Source: JBJXHC01 sp046160825
GTDB taxonomy: Bacteria; Bacteroidota; Ignavibacteria; UBA10030; UBA6906
Length of the DNA: 53,367 nucleotides
Direction: 5' to 3'
Assembly: GCA_046160825.1 (NCBI GenBank)
Contig: JBJXHC010000059.1
Location: 1-53,367, forward strand
In this document: positions 24,507 through 34,354 of the stretch, piece by piece
Position numbering within the stretch: position 1 is the stretch's first letter
Layout: every line of letters begins with the position of its first letter
Notes under the pieces: generated by a model
Seen by the model: the letters and a program-made list of their open reading frames with translations, nothing else
What the model was told of the DNA's origin: nothing
Database searches by the model: none
Position numbers and translations under genes: made by a program

Positions 24507-25145
24507 CTATTCAGTGCGTCTGATGGCGACATACGCCTTGGTGAAAAGCAGAAACCGTTCTTTGTGGATCGTGCAATCAGGGAAAAGCGTTTGCATCTCC
24601 TTGAACGTAAGAAGCCGAACTTCATCAAGGAACTGATCGACCTGCGATTGTGAAGGCCGACCGAGAAGTCCCCAGATGGTAAAGTTTCTGAGCAAACGCT
24701 TCTGCAATGTCTTGGGAAAGAAGTGGATGAACGGTGTTATGAGATGAGGCTCAACGAAAAATGATCTTGCAGGGGTTTGTACCCAAACATTCCTTGAGAC
24801 TCTGCTTATTTCTTTGGCAAAGCGTACTTGGTTGTCCCAGGAAAACAGGTGCTCAATGACGGAGTTTGAATACGCATTATCAAATGAGTTGTCGGGATAC
24901 CCGAGGGATGTGCCATCGCCTTTGGCGAATGTGAAATTGGGCGGGAAGGTCGAGGCATCAGATGGAACGGACAGATTCAATATGGTAATCCGGGACTCGC
25001 AGCGGATAAGTTTCCAATTCAAGACTCCGCCGCCGACATCAAGAATACGAGTCGCTTTGGTCGGCCTGAATGTGTTCACAAAGCGCTCCATCCTCCTTCG
25101 ACGGAAGAATGGAAGAAACAAACCGTAGACTTTATGTATATTCAT
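24507..25145 (-). CDS. SAM-dependent methyltransferase-like protein (FkbM/UbiE type unclear)
   Basis: From ATG 25145 a 212-residue protein. A basic N-terminus (IHKVYGLFLPFFRRRRMERF) precedes a Rossmann methyltransferase core with motif I TRILDVGGGVLNWKL, an acidic post-I strand replaced by ITILNLSVPS, KGDGTSLGYPDNSFDNAYSN (motif II/post-II) and a conserved SVIEHLFSWDNQVRFAKEIS. The C-terminus (WGLLGRPSQSQVDQFLDEVR, LLTFKEMQTLFPDC) resembles methyltransferases of polysaccharide or cell-surface clusters. A 20-codon longer form from 25205 would begin inside the promoter, so I prefer 25145. The gene stands alone between two repeats and may be a recent acquisition. Confidence 0.75.
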   Translation of the reverse strand: MNIHKVYGLFLPFFRRRRMERFVNTFRPTKATRILDVGGGVLNWKLIRCESRITILNLSVPSDASTFPPNFTFAKGDGTSLGYPDNSFDNAYSNSVIEHLFSWDNQVRFAKEISRVSRNVWVQTPARSFFVEPHLITPFIHFFPKTLQKRLLRNFTIWGLLGRPSQSQVDQFLDEVRLLTFKEMQTLFPDCTIHKERFLLFTKAYVAIRRTE

Positions 25146-25172
25146 CTGCCTGATTTCGTGTGAGAAATGCAG

Positions 25173-25206
25173 CAAGAAAATACAGTAAGGAGGCAAGAGA
25201 GTCAAC
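25173..25206 (-). promoter_or_regulatory. promoter, duplicate B (TTGACTCTCTTGC type)
   Basis: The minus strand reads TTGACTCTCT, TTGCCTCCTTACTG, TATTTTCTTG. The architecture is the same as at 24317-24350 (TTG-N20-TATTTT). The expected start is near 25166, leaving a 20-nt leader before ATG 25145. Confidence 0.65.
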
Positions 25207-25229
25207 GACTATCTGACAGCATGAAACAG

Positions 25230-25263
25230 AACGAGCGCAGAGGATGCTTCCTCGGCGCTCGTT
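25230..25263 (-). terminator. hairpin/terminator after the DUF4331 gene
   Basis: Stem AACGAGCGC / GCGCTCGTT, continued inward by GAGGA / TCCTC after one mismatch, beginning about 70 nt after the stop at 25331. The tail on the minus strand is CTGTTTC, a weak U-run. Probably the transcript end. Confidence 0.55.
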
Positions 25264-25330
25264 TGGTTGTTAGTCAATCTCGACCATCCCCCAAAAAATG
25301 GACAGTCGGCTGATCAGGATGACGAAGACG

Positions 25331-27526
25331 TTACTTCATTAATACCATCTTCTTGGTGCTTACGATATTGCTACCCACCTGCAGTACGGAGAAATACGTG
25401 CCACTGGCAATCCCCGTTGCATCCCACCGGGCAGAGTAGACTCCGGCTTCCTTCACATCATCTACAAGAGTGGCCACTTGCTGACCGAGCGTGTTGTAAA
25501 TCCTCAGCTTCACCGACTGCGGCGATGCAACGTGATACCGGATCTCAGTGGAGGGATTAAATGGATTGGGATAATTCTGATCGAGAATGAACGCCTGCGG
25601 TGCGCCGATACCGAGTCCGGCACCACCGAAACCTGTTTTCGGCAGCGATGCCATTGCAGCCGGATCGCCCGCGGTCAACTGCTTCACGTAATCATAACCG
25701 CGGTGTGGATTGGGAACATACGGGAACGACGCGAGGAGCGGTACATCGTTCTTCGTCGGGCCTGCATTGTACGTCAATTCGCTGACCAGTTTCGGCGAAG
25801 CGAGATCGGAATAATCTCCGGCCACCGCGTCATCAAACGGCAAGCCCACTGCCGCAAGTACAAGACCGCCGACTGCCTGAAGCTCGATTGTCGTCACGTC
25901 GTCTTCGAGCCTGCGGCCATTCGGGAATCCATCCATATGCGGAATTGCCTGAAGGTCACGCGTGCCGTTGTACATCGGATCGGTGAGACCGAGCACCGCT
26001 GTACGAATGAGTCCCATGCGCGCATTGGTGGCAAACTCGGTTGTGCCGCGTGGCGTTACGGGTGTTGCCATGTTCAACCGCAACATATCACCACCCCACA
26101 CTTTTCCGCTTTCACTGATGGTGATGGGGAGGAAGTTGTTGATGAATGGTTTTCCCGGACTCAACGGTCCGCCGGTCTTGCCCGTCGCGAGTTGGTACGG
26201 AATCAGGTTTGGTACGCCGAAATAAAATATCGGGAAAATATCCACGAGCCGTGGCCTGTTGTCTCCGAGCAAACCACGCGGTTGAATATCCACCGCAAAG
26301 GCCGTCCCCGAAAGGTCGGGCGGAGGACTCAACGCAGTAAGTGCGAAGACACCATCCTTGCCGTTGCGAAAATCAAAACCGGGTGTCGGATATCCGGGGA
26401 GTGTGCCGATGGCAGGATAGGACGCCGACTGCACTCTCAGTGGTGAAAGCCCGGGGACAGCACCGCCAAACTGGGAGTCATCCATGTACAATGCCAGCTC
26501 GGGATTCGCGAAGTACTTCCAGAAGCTCTGCTCTTCCACATCATATGGTGTGTGATAATTCCATCGATCTTTTTCCCCAATGGGAATGATCGCTTCGTTG
26601 GTCAGCGGCATACCGAGACGAGAGACCTGGATCCAGTCACCTTGCGCCAACGGCTTTTCTCCGCCTTCACGAAGGATGGTGATTTTTCTTCTGCTTGCCG
26701 ATGCCCAGACACCAATGACGAAGTCGCCATCAAGAATGTTCTTCGCCTCGTTGACAGACTTTCCGTTCTTCTGGAGTTTGTTGATCGGAATCTTCAAGAC
26801 AATGGAATGCGTGTTGAATCCGGCCACCGCATCCCGTGCATTGTTCGGGTTTGAGGGATCCGCACCGAACGCACTACGCGTCTGACCGAGATCGAACACA
26901 CCGCCGAGGTCAACGAAGAATGCATCATCACGCGGACCGCAGAACACGATCTCGCCCGATGCTGCGGTCTTTACCGCGCCTGCAACCAGCGCATCGTATG
27001 TCATTCCCAATCCCGCGGCACCTTCGATGGAACGCGGACCGATGTTGTTCGGCGGAACAATGCCGTTGGAAATAATTGTGGTGAACGAGTTGCCGCCGTT
27101 TGTGCTCTTCTCGCACGTGTAGGTGGTCTTCAGGTTCTGTTTCCCTAACCGGATATTGAAGAATGTGGTCGGGTCTTCATTCACCTGCTTGAACGTAAAT
27201 CGGTACGTGATATTGTCCCGTGCCTGTCCGATACTGGTGAGCGAAGGCTGGTTCTTGACGTGGATTTCGTACCGGATGTTTTCTCCGAACGTTGCGTAGT
27301 TCGGTCCTCCTTCCGGCAGCTCCAGCGGGATGTAGTTGGCAATAATGACGACGTAGTTCGTGTCGTCCGGTGCGCGGAACGCGTACAGATCGGTGTTATC
27401 CGCAAGCGGATCGTTGCTGATCAGCGGCGCTTCGCGATGACTCGACGCCTCCGTGTTTCCGGGGTGGAAGGCAATGGCACAACCGAGTGCCAGTGCCAGC
27501 GCCCCAAGAGCGAGTAGCTTTTTCAT
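25331..27526 (-). CDS. DUF4331 T9SS-sorted extracellular protein
   Basis: A 731-residue protein from ATG 27526, chosen because AAAGGAG stands 7 nt upstream and it directly precedes a good signal peptide (MKKLLALGALALALGCAIAF). A longer start at 27595 adds 23 unlikely residues. The mature protein opens with SSHREAPLISNDPLADNTDL, the hallmark of DUF4331, and the domain extends to about residue 600 (TFKQVNEDPTTFFNIRLG, VFDLGQTRSAFGADP, NTHSIVLKIPINKLQ, TRDLQAIPHMDGFPNGRRLEDD). The C-terminus is a type A T9SS sorting domain (DQNYPNPFNPSTEIRYHV ... IYNTLGQQVATLVDD ... MVLMK). DUF4331 proteins have no known function. Monocistronic and divergent from mutS. Confidence 0.9.
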   Translation of the reverse strand: MKKLLALGALALALGCAIAFHPGNTEASSHREAPLISNDPLADNTDLYAFRAPDDTNYVVIIANYIPLELPEGGPNYATFGENIRYEIHVKNQPSLTSIGQARDNITYRFTFKQVNEDPTTFFNIRLGKQNLKTTYTCEKSTNGGNSFTTIISNGIVPPNNIGPRSIEGAAGLGMTYDALVAGAVKTAASGEIVFCGPRDDAFFVDLGGVFDLGQTRSAFGADPSNPNNARDAVAGFNTHSIVLKIPINKLQKNGKSVNEAKNILDGDFVIGVWASASRRKITILREGGEKPLAQGDWIQVSRLGMPLTNEAIIPIGEKDRWNYHTPYDVEEQSFWKYFANPELALYMDDSQFGGAVPGLSPLRVQSASYPAIGTLPGYPTPGFDFRNGKDGVFALTALSPPPDLSGTAFAVDIQPRGLLGDNRPRLVDIFPIFYFGVPNLIPYQLATGKTGGPLSPGKPFINNFLPITISESGKVWGGDMLRLNMATPVTPRGTTEFATNARMGLIRTAVLGLTDPMYNGTRDLQAIPHMDGFPNGRRLEDDVTTIELQAVGGLVLAAVGLPFDDAVAGDYSDLASPKLVSELTYNAGPTKNDVPLLASFPYVPNPHRGYDYVKQLTAGDPAAMASLPKTGFGGAGLGIGAPQAFILDQNYPNPFNPSTEIRYHVASPQSVKLRIYNTLGQQVATLVDDVKEAGVYSARWDATGIASGTYFSVLQVGSNIVSTKKMVLMK

Positions 27527-27750
27527 TGCTCTCTCCTTTATGGTGAGATTGGTGGAATAGTGGAATGTGGTTTGTGCGGTACTGTAGAGAGCCATTCTCT
27601 ATACGGGAGGCTGATATGTTTGGATTGCACGGGAACAACCGAACTTCAGCCCAACCGGAAATATGCGTTCGTTGATTTTCGGACACGTTTTCTGTTAATT
27701 GACCCCGAATCGCTTCTTCTTCCCAAAGTACCGAACAGGCTCCTCCAGTA
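27527..27750. other. divergent promoter region, DUF4331 gene / mutS
   Basis: 224 bases between the two divergent starts. For mutS, TTG (27672-27674) with TAATTG 21 nt later is a weak candidate. Nothing clear is seen for the DUF4331 direction. A short plus-strand frame here is not supported. Confidence 0.4.
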
Positions 27751-30414
27751 ATGTCCACTCCATTGATGAAGCAATATTCCGAGGTGAAGGCGCGGTACCC
27801 CGATACCGTGCTTTTGTTCAGGATGGGTGACTTCTTCGAGACGTTCGAAGAGGACGCAAAGATTGCATCCCGTGTCCTCGGTATTACACTGACCCGCCGT
27901 GGCAATGGCGCCGCGGGTGAAATTCCCCTTGCCGGTTTTCCGCACCACGCACTGGAAGCGTATCTCCCCAAACTTCTCAAGGCCGGGTATCGCGTTGCGG
28001 TGTGCGAACAACTTGAGGACCCGAAGTTTGCCAAGGGTATAGTAAAGAGGGATGTGGTGGAAGTGGTGACGCCGGGTGTGGCGTTCTCGGACAAGGTGCT
28101 GGAACAAAAACAAAACAACTACCTCGCCGCCATTGCGCTTCCCACGGCTATTGCCTCCGGAACGGAGATCATCGGGTGCGCGTTCGTCGATGTCTCCACC
28201 GCCGAGTTCGCCGTCAGCGAGTTTCCGCTAAAGCATCTCCCTGAACATATTGCGAACCTCCAGCCTTCTGAAATACTTGTGCAACGTCGCGACCTCAAAG
28301 CCATCCAGGAAATTCTCCGCGACAGCTACAAGGGAATTTACACGGCACTGGAAGACTGGATCTTCCATGTTGACTATGCGTACGAATTGCTCGTCAACCA
28401 TTTCAAGACGCATACTCTGAAGGGTTTTGGGATAGAAGATGCGAAGTCCGGCATTGTTGCCGCCGGCGCAGTGATGAACTACCTGCAGGAAACGCAAAAG
28501 GCGAATCTTCTTCATCTCAAGAAACTGACGCGGCACGACGTCGGCGATTATATTATCCTCGATCCTTCCACCAAACGGAACCTCGAGATCACTTCTTCCA
28601 TCGCCGGGTCACTCGAAGGTACGCTCTTCTCCGTGCTCGATCAGACACTGACACCTATGGGTGGAAGATTATTGAAGCGATGGATCAACCAGCCGTTGAA
28701 TACGCTGGAGCCGATCAGGCAACGGCTTGATGCCGTGGCTGAACTTGTGCGCAACACCTCCACCCGCAGAAAAACGTCGGAACATCTTGCGCGCATTGGC
28801 GACCTCGAACGGTTGATCACCAAGATTTGCACAGGCCGAGCCAATCCCCGCGAGATGAACGCGCTGAAAACCGTGCTTGCGGAAATCGGCGCGATCAAGT
28901 CGGCAATTGCGGATCTCGCCGCGCCTCCGTTGGCATTCCTTCGCGATTCCATCCAGCCTCTCCCGGATGTGGTTGCGCTGATTGATGCGGCCATTGAACC
29001 GGATCCTCCGCTTGCACTCAATGACGGCGGAGTGATACGCAAGGGATTCAATGCGGAGTTGGATGAACTCCGCTCGCTTGCATTTTCCGGCAAGGAGTGG
29101 ATCGCAGAACTCCAACGCAAGGAACGGGAACGGACGGGAATTTCCTCCCTCAAGGTGGGATTCAATAATGTCTTCGGTTACTACATTGAAATCACCCATA
29201 CCCACAAGGACAAAACACCGGCAGACTACATACGCAAACAAACGCTGGCGAATGCCGAGCGTTTCATCACCCCTGAATTGAAGGAGTATGAAGAGAAGAT
29301 CCTGCATGCCGAGGAGAAAATGCTCGCGCTGGAAACCGGGCTTTTCAATTCACTGCGCCTCAGCGTGGCAGAACACGCCGAGCATATCCAGAACAACGCC
29401 CGACTGGTTGCGCTGCTCGATTGTCAGGTCAGCCTTGCTTCTATAGCAGTGGAATACAACTACGTCCGTCCCCAGGTGAATGACTCCACGTTTCTTGATA
29501 TCATCGATGGCCGTCATCCGGTGATCGAACGACTGCTGCCGCCGGGGGAAAAGTATATTCCGAACTCCGTTCACCTTGATACGGAGTCGTCGCAGATACT
29601 GATTATCACCGGCCCCAACATGAGCGGCAAGTCGAGCTTTCTGCGTCAAACCGGACTCATCGTGTTGCTCGCGCAGATCGGCAGCTTTGTGCCCGCGAAG
29701 CAGGCAACCATCGGCATCGTCGACAAGATTTTCACGCGCGTTGGCGCGAATGACAACATCGCATCAGGCGAAAGTACATTCCTTGTGGAGATGCACGAAG
29801 CCGCGCACATCGTTAACACGGCAACGAAGCGGAGCCTGATTCTCCTCGACGAAGTTGGCCGCGGCACCAGCACATTCGACGGCATCAGCATTGCATGGTC
29901 GCTGACGGAATACCTGCACGAGCGCATCGGCGCGCGGACGCTCTTTGCCACGCATTATCACGAACTGAACGAACTTGCCGACTTGTTTCCGCGTATCAAG
30001 AACTACAAAGTGGAAGTGCGCGAGTATGGCGACAAGGTGGTGTTCCTGCACAAGGTGACGCCGGGTTTTGCCGATCACTCGTACGGCATCCAGGTTGCGC
30101 AGATGGCCGGCTTGCCGGAGGAATTGACCGACCGCGCGAAGCAGATACTGAAGAACCTTGAAGGCTCGGAGTTGACCGTGCATGGAGAAGCAAGTTCGGG
30201 ATTAGGCCTGCCCGCCGGAGCGACAGCGCAGGCGGGGATTCGAGATTCAGGTAGGAATAAAAGACGTGTAGCGCAGCAGGAAGTGCAGATGACGTTGTTT
30301 GAAATCAAAGACGATGCTCTACGTGAAGAACTGAAGAAGATTGACGTGGAGAAGATGACGCCGTTGGAAGCGTTGCAGAAGTTGGCGGAGATGAAAGATA
30401 AGTTAAGCCGCTGA
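27751..30414 (+). CDS. mutS: DNA mismatch repair protein MutS
   Basis: An 887-residue mismatch-recognition ATPase. The N-terminal mismatch-binding domain has the Phe-x-Glu motif (GDFFETF, Phe28/Glu30). The connector, core and clamp domains follow to about 570. The ATPase has Walker A GPNMSGKSS (around 621-629), Walker B LILLDEVGRGTSTFDG (around 700) and the FATHYHEL signature. The linker after 800 (GLPAGATAQAGIRDSGRNKR) is low-complexity and the C-terminal helices (KKIDVEKMTPLEALQKL) are conserved. Length is normal. The gene is followed after 34 nt by a TPR gene on the same strand. Confidence 0.97.
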   Translation: MSTPLMKQYSEVKARYPDTVLLFRMGDFFETFEEDAKIASRVLGITLTRRGNGAAGEIPLAGFPHHALEAYLPKLLKAGYRVAVCEQLEDPKFAKGIVKRDVVEVVTPGVAFSDKVLEQKQNNYLAAIALPTAIASGTEIIGCAFVDVSTAEFAVSEFPLKHLPEHIANLQPSEILVQRRDLKAIQEILRDSYKGIYTALEDWIFHVDYAYELLVNHFKTHTLKGFGIEDAKSGIVAAGAVMNYLQETQKANLLHLKKLTRHDVGDYIILDPSTKRNLEITSSIAGSLEGTLFSVLDQTLTPMGGRLLKRWINQPLNTLEPIRQRLDAVAELVRNTSTRRKTSEHLARIGDLERLITKICTGRANPREMNALKTVLAEIGAIKSAIADLAAPPLAFLRDSIQPLPDVVALIDAAIEPDPPLALNDGGVIRKGFNAELDELRSLAFSGKEWIAELQRKERERTGISSLKVGFNNVFGYYIEITHTHKDKTPADYIRKQTLANAERFITPELKEYEEKILHAEEKMLALETGLFNSLRLSVAEHAEHIQNNARLVALLDCQVSLASIAVEYNYVRPQVNDSTFLDIIDGRHPVIERLLPPGEKYIPNSVHLDTESSQILIITGPNMSGKSSFLRQTGLIVLLAQIGSFVPAKQATIGIVDKIFTRVGANDNIASGESTFLVEMHEAAHIVNTATKRSLILLDEVGRGTSTFDGISIAWSLTEYLHERIGARTLFATHYHELNELADLFPRIKNYKVEVREYGDKVVFLHKVTPGFADHSYGIQVAQMAGLPEELTDRAKQILKNLEGSELTVHGEASSGLGLPAGATAQAGIRDSGRNKRRVAQQEVQMTLFEIKDDALREELKKIDVEKMTPLEALQKLAEMKDKLSR

Positions 30415-30448
30415 AGCGATCCACCTGAAGAATCAACGCCTCATTCCC

Positions 30449-32317
30449 ATGAATGAATTATTCTCACAGCTCAAACTCCGCAACGTCCGCAAGACGATGA
30501 CGATCTATGGGAGCTCGGCGCTGACGACGATCGGCGTGATCAAGCTTCTCATAGAAGTCTATGCCATCGGTGCTCTTGAACGCATGTTCCCGGTTGTGGT
30601 TACAGTGCTTCTGTTCGGAGTGGCGAGTGCGTTTATCTTCGCGTGGTTCCACGGCAAAGAAGGCTCACAACGATTTCAGTGGAAGGAATTGCTCCTTCAT
30701 GCTATGGTTGTTGGTGTTGCTGTTGCCTTCTCGTACCGCGTCGGTACTTCAAGCGACTCGGAAATACGTCGCCATGTTGGTAAGTCGATCGCTGTTCTTC
30801 CTTTCACCAACACAAGCGGCAACAAGGAGGATGAGTACTTCAGCGATGGGATTACGGAGGATATTCTCACGCAGCTTGCCAAGATTAATGATCTGCGAGT
30901 GATTGCGCATGCAACAGTCGTCAAATATAAAGACACGAAGAAAACACCGCGGGAGATCGGCAAGGAACTCGGCGTCTCAGCAATCCTCACCGGGGGAGTC
31001 CGGCGCGACGAGAACCGCATCCGTATCAGCGGACAGTTAATCAGCACGGAGTCCGATGAGTATCTCTGGGCTGAGGCGTATGATCGCGAGTTCAAGAACA
31101 TCTTCGCCATTCAAAGTGAGGTTGCGCGGCACATTGCAGATGGTCTGCGGGCGCACATGACCACGGATGAAGTGAAGCGCGTGAATGCCGCTCCCACCAC
31201 CAACCTTGAGGCATACGCGTTGTACCTTCGGGGGCGTGACCATGGGGCAAAGGAAACAGCGGAAGACAACGGCATCGCTATCGGCCTGTTGGAAAAAGCC
31301 ATTGCGCTCGACCCGCAGTATGCGCTTGCGTACGCTGAACTTGGTCTGGCCTACCGTCAACGGTACATTGCGCACGGATACCCAAGTCTCTGGGCAGATT
31401 CCGCGGTTGTACTCGGTCGGAAAGCAACGGAACTCGATCCGGCAAGTGCAAACGGTTATCACACGATGGGAAGAGGGTATGAAGCGCTCGGGAAGTACAG
31501 CCTGGCGCTACAGAGCTACAACAAGGCCATCGAGTTAAGTCCGAACCATGCCGGGGCGATCTCCGGTCTTGGCTGGGTTGCATTCAACAAGGGAAACCTG
31601 GATGAGGCGCTGGCATGGATGCGCAAGAGCGTTGAGCTTGCACCGGATGCCGCAGCGAAGTATACAAATGTTGGTTTGGTCTACAATCTTCTCGGCGAGG
31701 ATTCGCTCGCGTTACATTGGTTCAACACATCTCTCGAGTTGCAACCCCTCCTGACAACGTACAATCACCTCACGTATTTCCATCTCTTCACCAAAGATAT
31801 TGCCGGAGCGCGGAAGTATGTGCAAATCGCGCACAAGAAATTTCCCGATGATATCTGGACACTCAGTACATACGGCGACGTCGAGCTGATGGCCGGCAAT
31901 TTCTCCCGGGCGAGGGAACACTATGAAAAGTGTGTCCAGCTTTCCTCGTATGCAGACGGGCCGGGGAATCAGCTTGCATTTACGTTGCCGAAGTTGGGAG
32001 AGACAAAGAAAGCGACAGTCATTCTCGATTCAAACCTTGTGACATTCAAGCGGTTGAGTAATGAGAACCCCGAGGACTATTACAACCCGTTTGTTGTAGC
32101 AACGATCTTTGCAATGCAGAACAACCCGGAAGATGCGCTCTCGTGGCTCAGAATTGCAGTTGAACGTGGTTATGTCGAATATCGCTGGCTGAATGTCGAA
32201 CCGATGATGGACAGTCTGCGGGATCAGCCGGACTTCCGGGACATTATGGCCAAACTTCAAGTACGGTTGAAGGCGATGCACCACCGTGCACAACAAAAGG
32301 GATTATTCTTGCAGTAA
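30449..32317 (+). CDS. TolB-like/TPR membrane signalling protein, paralogue 1
   Basis: A 622-residue protein. The N-terminus (ELFSQLKLRNVRKTMTIYGS) matches the F-x-E-L-x-x-R-N-V-x-R opening of TolB-like/TPR proteins, followed by three hydrophobic helices (about 18-105). A TolB/FlgO-type domain begins at GKSIAVLPFTNTSGNKEDEY, FSDGITEDILTQLAKINDLR and runs to EAYDREFKNIFAIQSEVARH (about 115-245). From about 260 onward there are eight or nine TPR-like repeats (LDPQYALAYAELGLAYRQRY, LSPNHAGAISGLGWVAFNKG). In other bacteria this arrangement is joined to class III cyclases, kinases or winged-helix domains; here no enzymatic domain is present. Probably a membrane-attached scaffold or sensor. A paralogue follows directly. 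Confidence 0.82.
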   Translation: MNELFSQLKLRNVRKTMTIYGSSALTTIGVIKLLIEVYAIGALERMFPVVVTVLLFGVASAFIFAWFHGKEGSQRFQWKELLLHAMVVGVAVAFSYRVGTSSDSEIRRHVGKSIAVLPFTNTSGNKEDEYFSDGITEDILTQLAKINDLRVIAHATVVKYKDTKKTPREIGKELGVSAILTGGVRRDENRIRISGQLISTESDEYLWAEAYDREFKNIFAIQSEVARHIADGLRAHMTTDEVKRVNAAPTTNLEAYALYLRGRDHGAKETAEDNGIAIGLLEKAIALDPQYALAYAELGLAYRQRYIAHGYPSLWADSAVVLGRKATELDPASANGYHTMGRGYEALGKYSLALQSYNKAIELSPNHAGAISGLGWVAFNKGNLDEALAWMRKSVELAPDAAAKYTNVGLVYNLLGEDSLALHWFNTSLELQPLLTTYNHLTYFHLFTKDIAGARKYVQIAHKKFPDDIWTLSTYGDVELMAGNFSRAREHYEKCVQLSSYADGPGNQLAFTLPKLGETKKATVILDSNLVTFKRLSNENPEDYYNPFVVATIFAMQNNPEDALSWLRIAVERGYVEYRWLNVEPMMDSLRDQPDFRDIMAKLQVRLKAMHHRAQQKGLFLQ

Positions 32318-32432
32318 AAACACTTGTGTTTTCATCCCGATTCCCTCAAATTTGTCTTGCAATTTGACCGTTCGTACAAGGCCGGACAGCACCGATCACA
32401 CAGTATTGAAACGTACAGCACGAGTCAGCGCC

Positions 32433-34304
32433 GTGTCAAAACCCCAAACATTTATTTCAGAGCTTAGGTCACGCAACGTCCGCAAGACGATGACGATCTA
32501 TCTCAGTTCGGCGCTGACGATCATCGGTGTGGTCAAGTTGTTTATTGATGCTTATGGATTGTCGGGACAAATCTTTCCCGTGATAGTTACCATTCTTACC
32601 TGTGGAACCATCAGCGCTTTTATTTTTGCATGGTATCATGGCAAGTCTGGTGCTCAACGCTTTCAGGCGAAGGAAATTACTCTCCAGGCACTTGTGCTTA
32701 TCGTTGCTGCTGTGTTCACGTACCGTGTCGCTAGCACGCCTCCGTCCATTGTTCCTCAACGTCTCGGCAAATCAATTGCCGTGCTGCCGTTCAAGAACAT
32801 GAGTGAGAGCAAGGAGGATGAATACTTCAGTGACGGGATCACGGAGGACATTCTGACACAGCTCTCCAAGATTGCCGAGTTGAAGGTTATCTCGCGCACG
32901 ACGATCATGAAATACAAGAATACGCAGAAGAGCATCATGGAGATCGCTGCGGAATTGGGCGTCGTGGCGATCCTCGAAGGCAGTGTTCGCCGGTCGGGCG
33001 ACCGGGTACGTATCGTCGGACAGTTGATCAACGCGGAGAAGGACGAACATGTGTGGGCCGAGACATATGATCGCGAGTTCAAGGATATTTTTGCCATACA
33101 ATCGGAGGTGGCAAAGGAGATTGCCGCTGTACTCAAGGCAAAACTCTCACCCGATGAACGGCAACGTATCGAGAAGAAGGCAACCGCCAATCTTGATGCC
33201 TACGCGTACTACCTTCGAGGCCGCGATCATTACAATATGCTTCTCAAAGACGAGAATGAACGTGCAATAGAATTTTTTAAGAAGGCCATCGCGCTCGATT
33301 CATCATACGCACTTGCATTTGCGGGTCTCGCGGATGCATACGCGCAGCGCTATCAGCGTTTTGGAGCAGGCGGCCAGTGGATTGATTCCTCCATTGCTCT
33401 CAGTCAACATGCAGTCCGGCTTGACCCCGATATTCCCGAGCCATACAAGTCCCTCGGTCTTGCGTACTACCAGAGAGAATGGTACACGAGAGCCATGGAG
33501 CAGAACCGCAAGGCACTCGAACTCAATCCAAATTATGCGTCTGTGTATTCGAACATGGGAGAGTTGTTGGACTGGACGGGTCACCAGGATGAGGCCGTGG
33601 TTCTGGTAAAGAAAGCAATGCGATTGCAGCCCGGACGCATCGGTGATTACGTGAAGTTGGGTCTGGCCTACTACAGCCTCGGCATGGACAGTCTTTCCAT
33701 GGCAAATATCATGAAGGCGATCGAGTTGCAGCCATCGTACGTCACGTCATATGCCACCCTCGCGGATTTGTATGCTTCACGGGGCGATCTCGGGCAGGCA
33801 CGATCACTCCTTGATTCTCTCCTCGCTAATGATCCGGAAGATCTTATACTGACATTTGCCGCTGGGAATATCGAACTGAACGATCATCAATACGAAAAGG
33901 CACGGACGTTATATCAAAGAGTGTACGACCGATCACCTGACTATTTTGCCCTGCTCGCACCTTTTGGGTTCACGCTCCTGAAGACCGGACGTGCTACAGA
34001 AGGGAATAGAATCCTCGACCTCTGCAAGGAAGCGAACCTTAAGGCAATTGAGAATCAGAGTGAAGAGGCGCATCGCCGCTATGACCTTGCCCACATCGCC
34101 GCTATCCGAAAGGATACACTCTCTGCTCTCGAATGGTTGGGCGAGGCGTTGACAAGGAACCCCAGCTTCAGCCGCCTTGCTGTGATGGATCCCCTGATGG
34201 AGAACATAAACGGGACCGTCGAGTTCAAGCATCTCATAATGATGAATCGACAAAAGATTGTACGAATGCGTGAGCGAGTCGAGATGCAGGAGAGTGAACC
34301 ATGA
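32433..34304 (+). CDS. TolB-like/TPR membrane signalling protein, paralogue 2
   Basis: Tandem paralogue of the preceding gene with the same layout: ELRSRNVRKTMTIYLSSALT opening, three membrane helices, TolB-like domain (GKSIAVLPFKNMSESKEDEY, FSDGITEDILTQLSKI, LGVVAILEGSVRRSGDRVRI, DREFKDIFAIQSEVAKEIAA) and TPR repeats to the C-terminus. Comparison with paralogue 1 suggests the GTG at 32433 as start (VSKPQTFISELRSRNVRK). The frame is open back to ATG 32286, which would overlap the preceding gene by 32 nt and add 49 featureless residues. The gene is about 624 residues from 32433. The duplication is old enough that the TPR part has diverged strongly. Confidence 0.78.
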   Translation: MSKPQTFISELRSRNVRKTMTIYLSSALTIIGVVKLFIDAYGLSGQIFPVIVTILTCGTISAFIFAWYHGKSGAQRFQAKEITLQALVLIVAAVFTYRVASTPPSIVPQRLGKSIAVLPFKNMSESKEDEYFSDGITEDILTQLSKIAELKVISRTTIMKYKNTQKSIMEIAAELGVVAILEGSVRRSGDRVRIVGQLINAEKDEHVWAETYDREFKDIFAIQSEVAKEIAAVLKAKLSPDERQRIEKKATANLDAYAYYLRGRDHYNMLLKDENERAIEFFKKAIALDSSYALAFAGLADAYAQRYQRFGAGGQWIDSSIALSQHAVRLDPDIPEPYKSLGLAYYQREWYTRAMEQNRKALELNPNYASVYSNMGELLDWTGHQDEAVVLVKKAMRLQPGRIGDYVKLGLAYYSLGMDSLSMANIMKAIELQPSYVTSYATLADLYASRGDLGQARSLLDSLLANDPEDLILTFAAGNIELNDHQYEKARTLYQRVYDRSPDYFALLAPFGFTLLKTGRATEGNRILDLCKEANLKAIENQSEEAHRRYDLAHIAAIRKDTLSALEWLGEALTRNPSFSRLAVMDPLMENINGTVEFKHLIMMNRQKIVRMRERVEMQESEP

Positions 34305-34354
34305 GTTCATCTGCGCATCCATTATCTACCACAAATTAATTGCAGGTAAATACC

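Noticed and set aside
24317..25206. Insertion cassette flanked by 34-bp direct repeats (attachment-site like)
   Set aside because: Both copies carry correctly spaced promoter boxes ahead of a supported start, so duplicated promoters explain them better. A duplication that carried the promoter remains possible.
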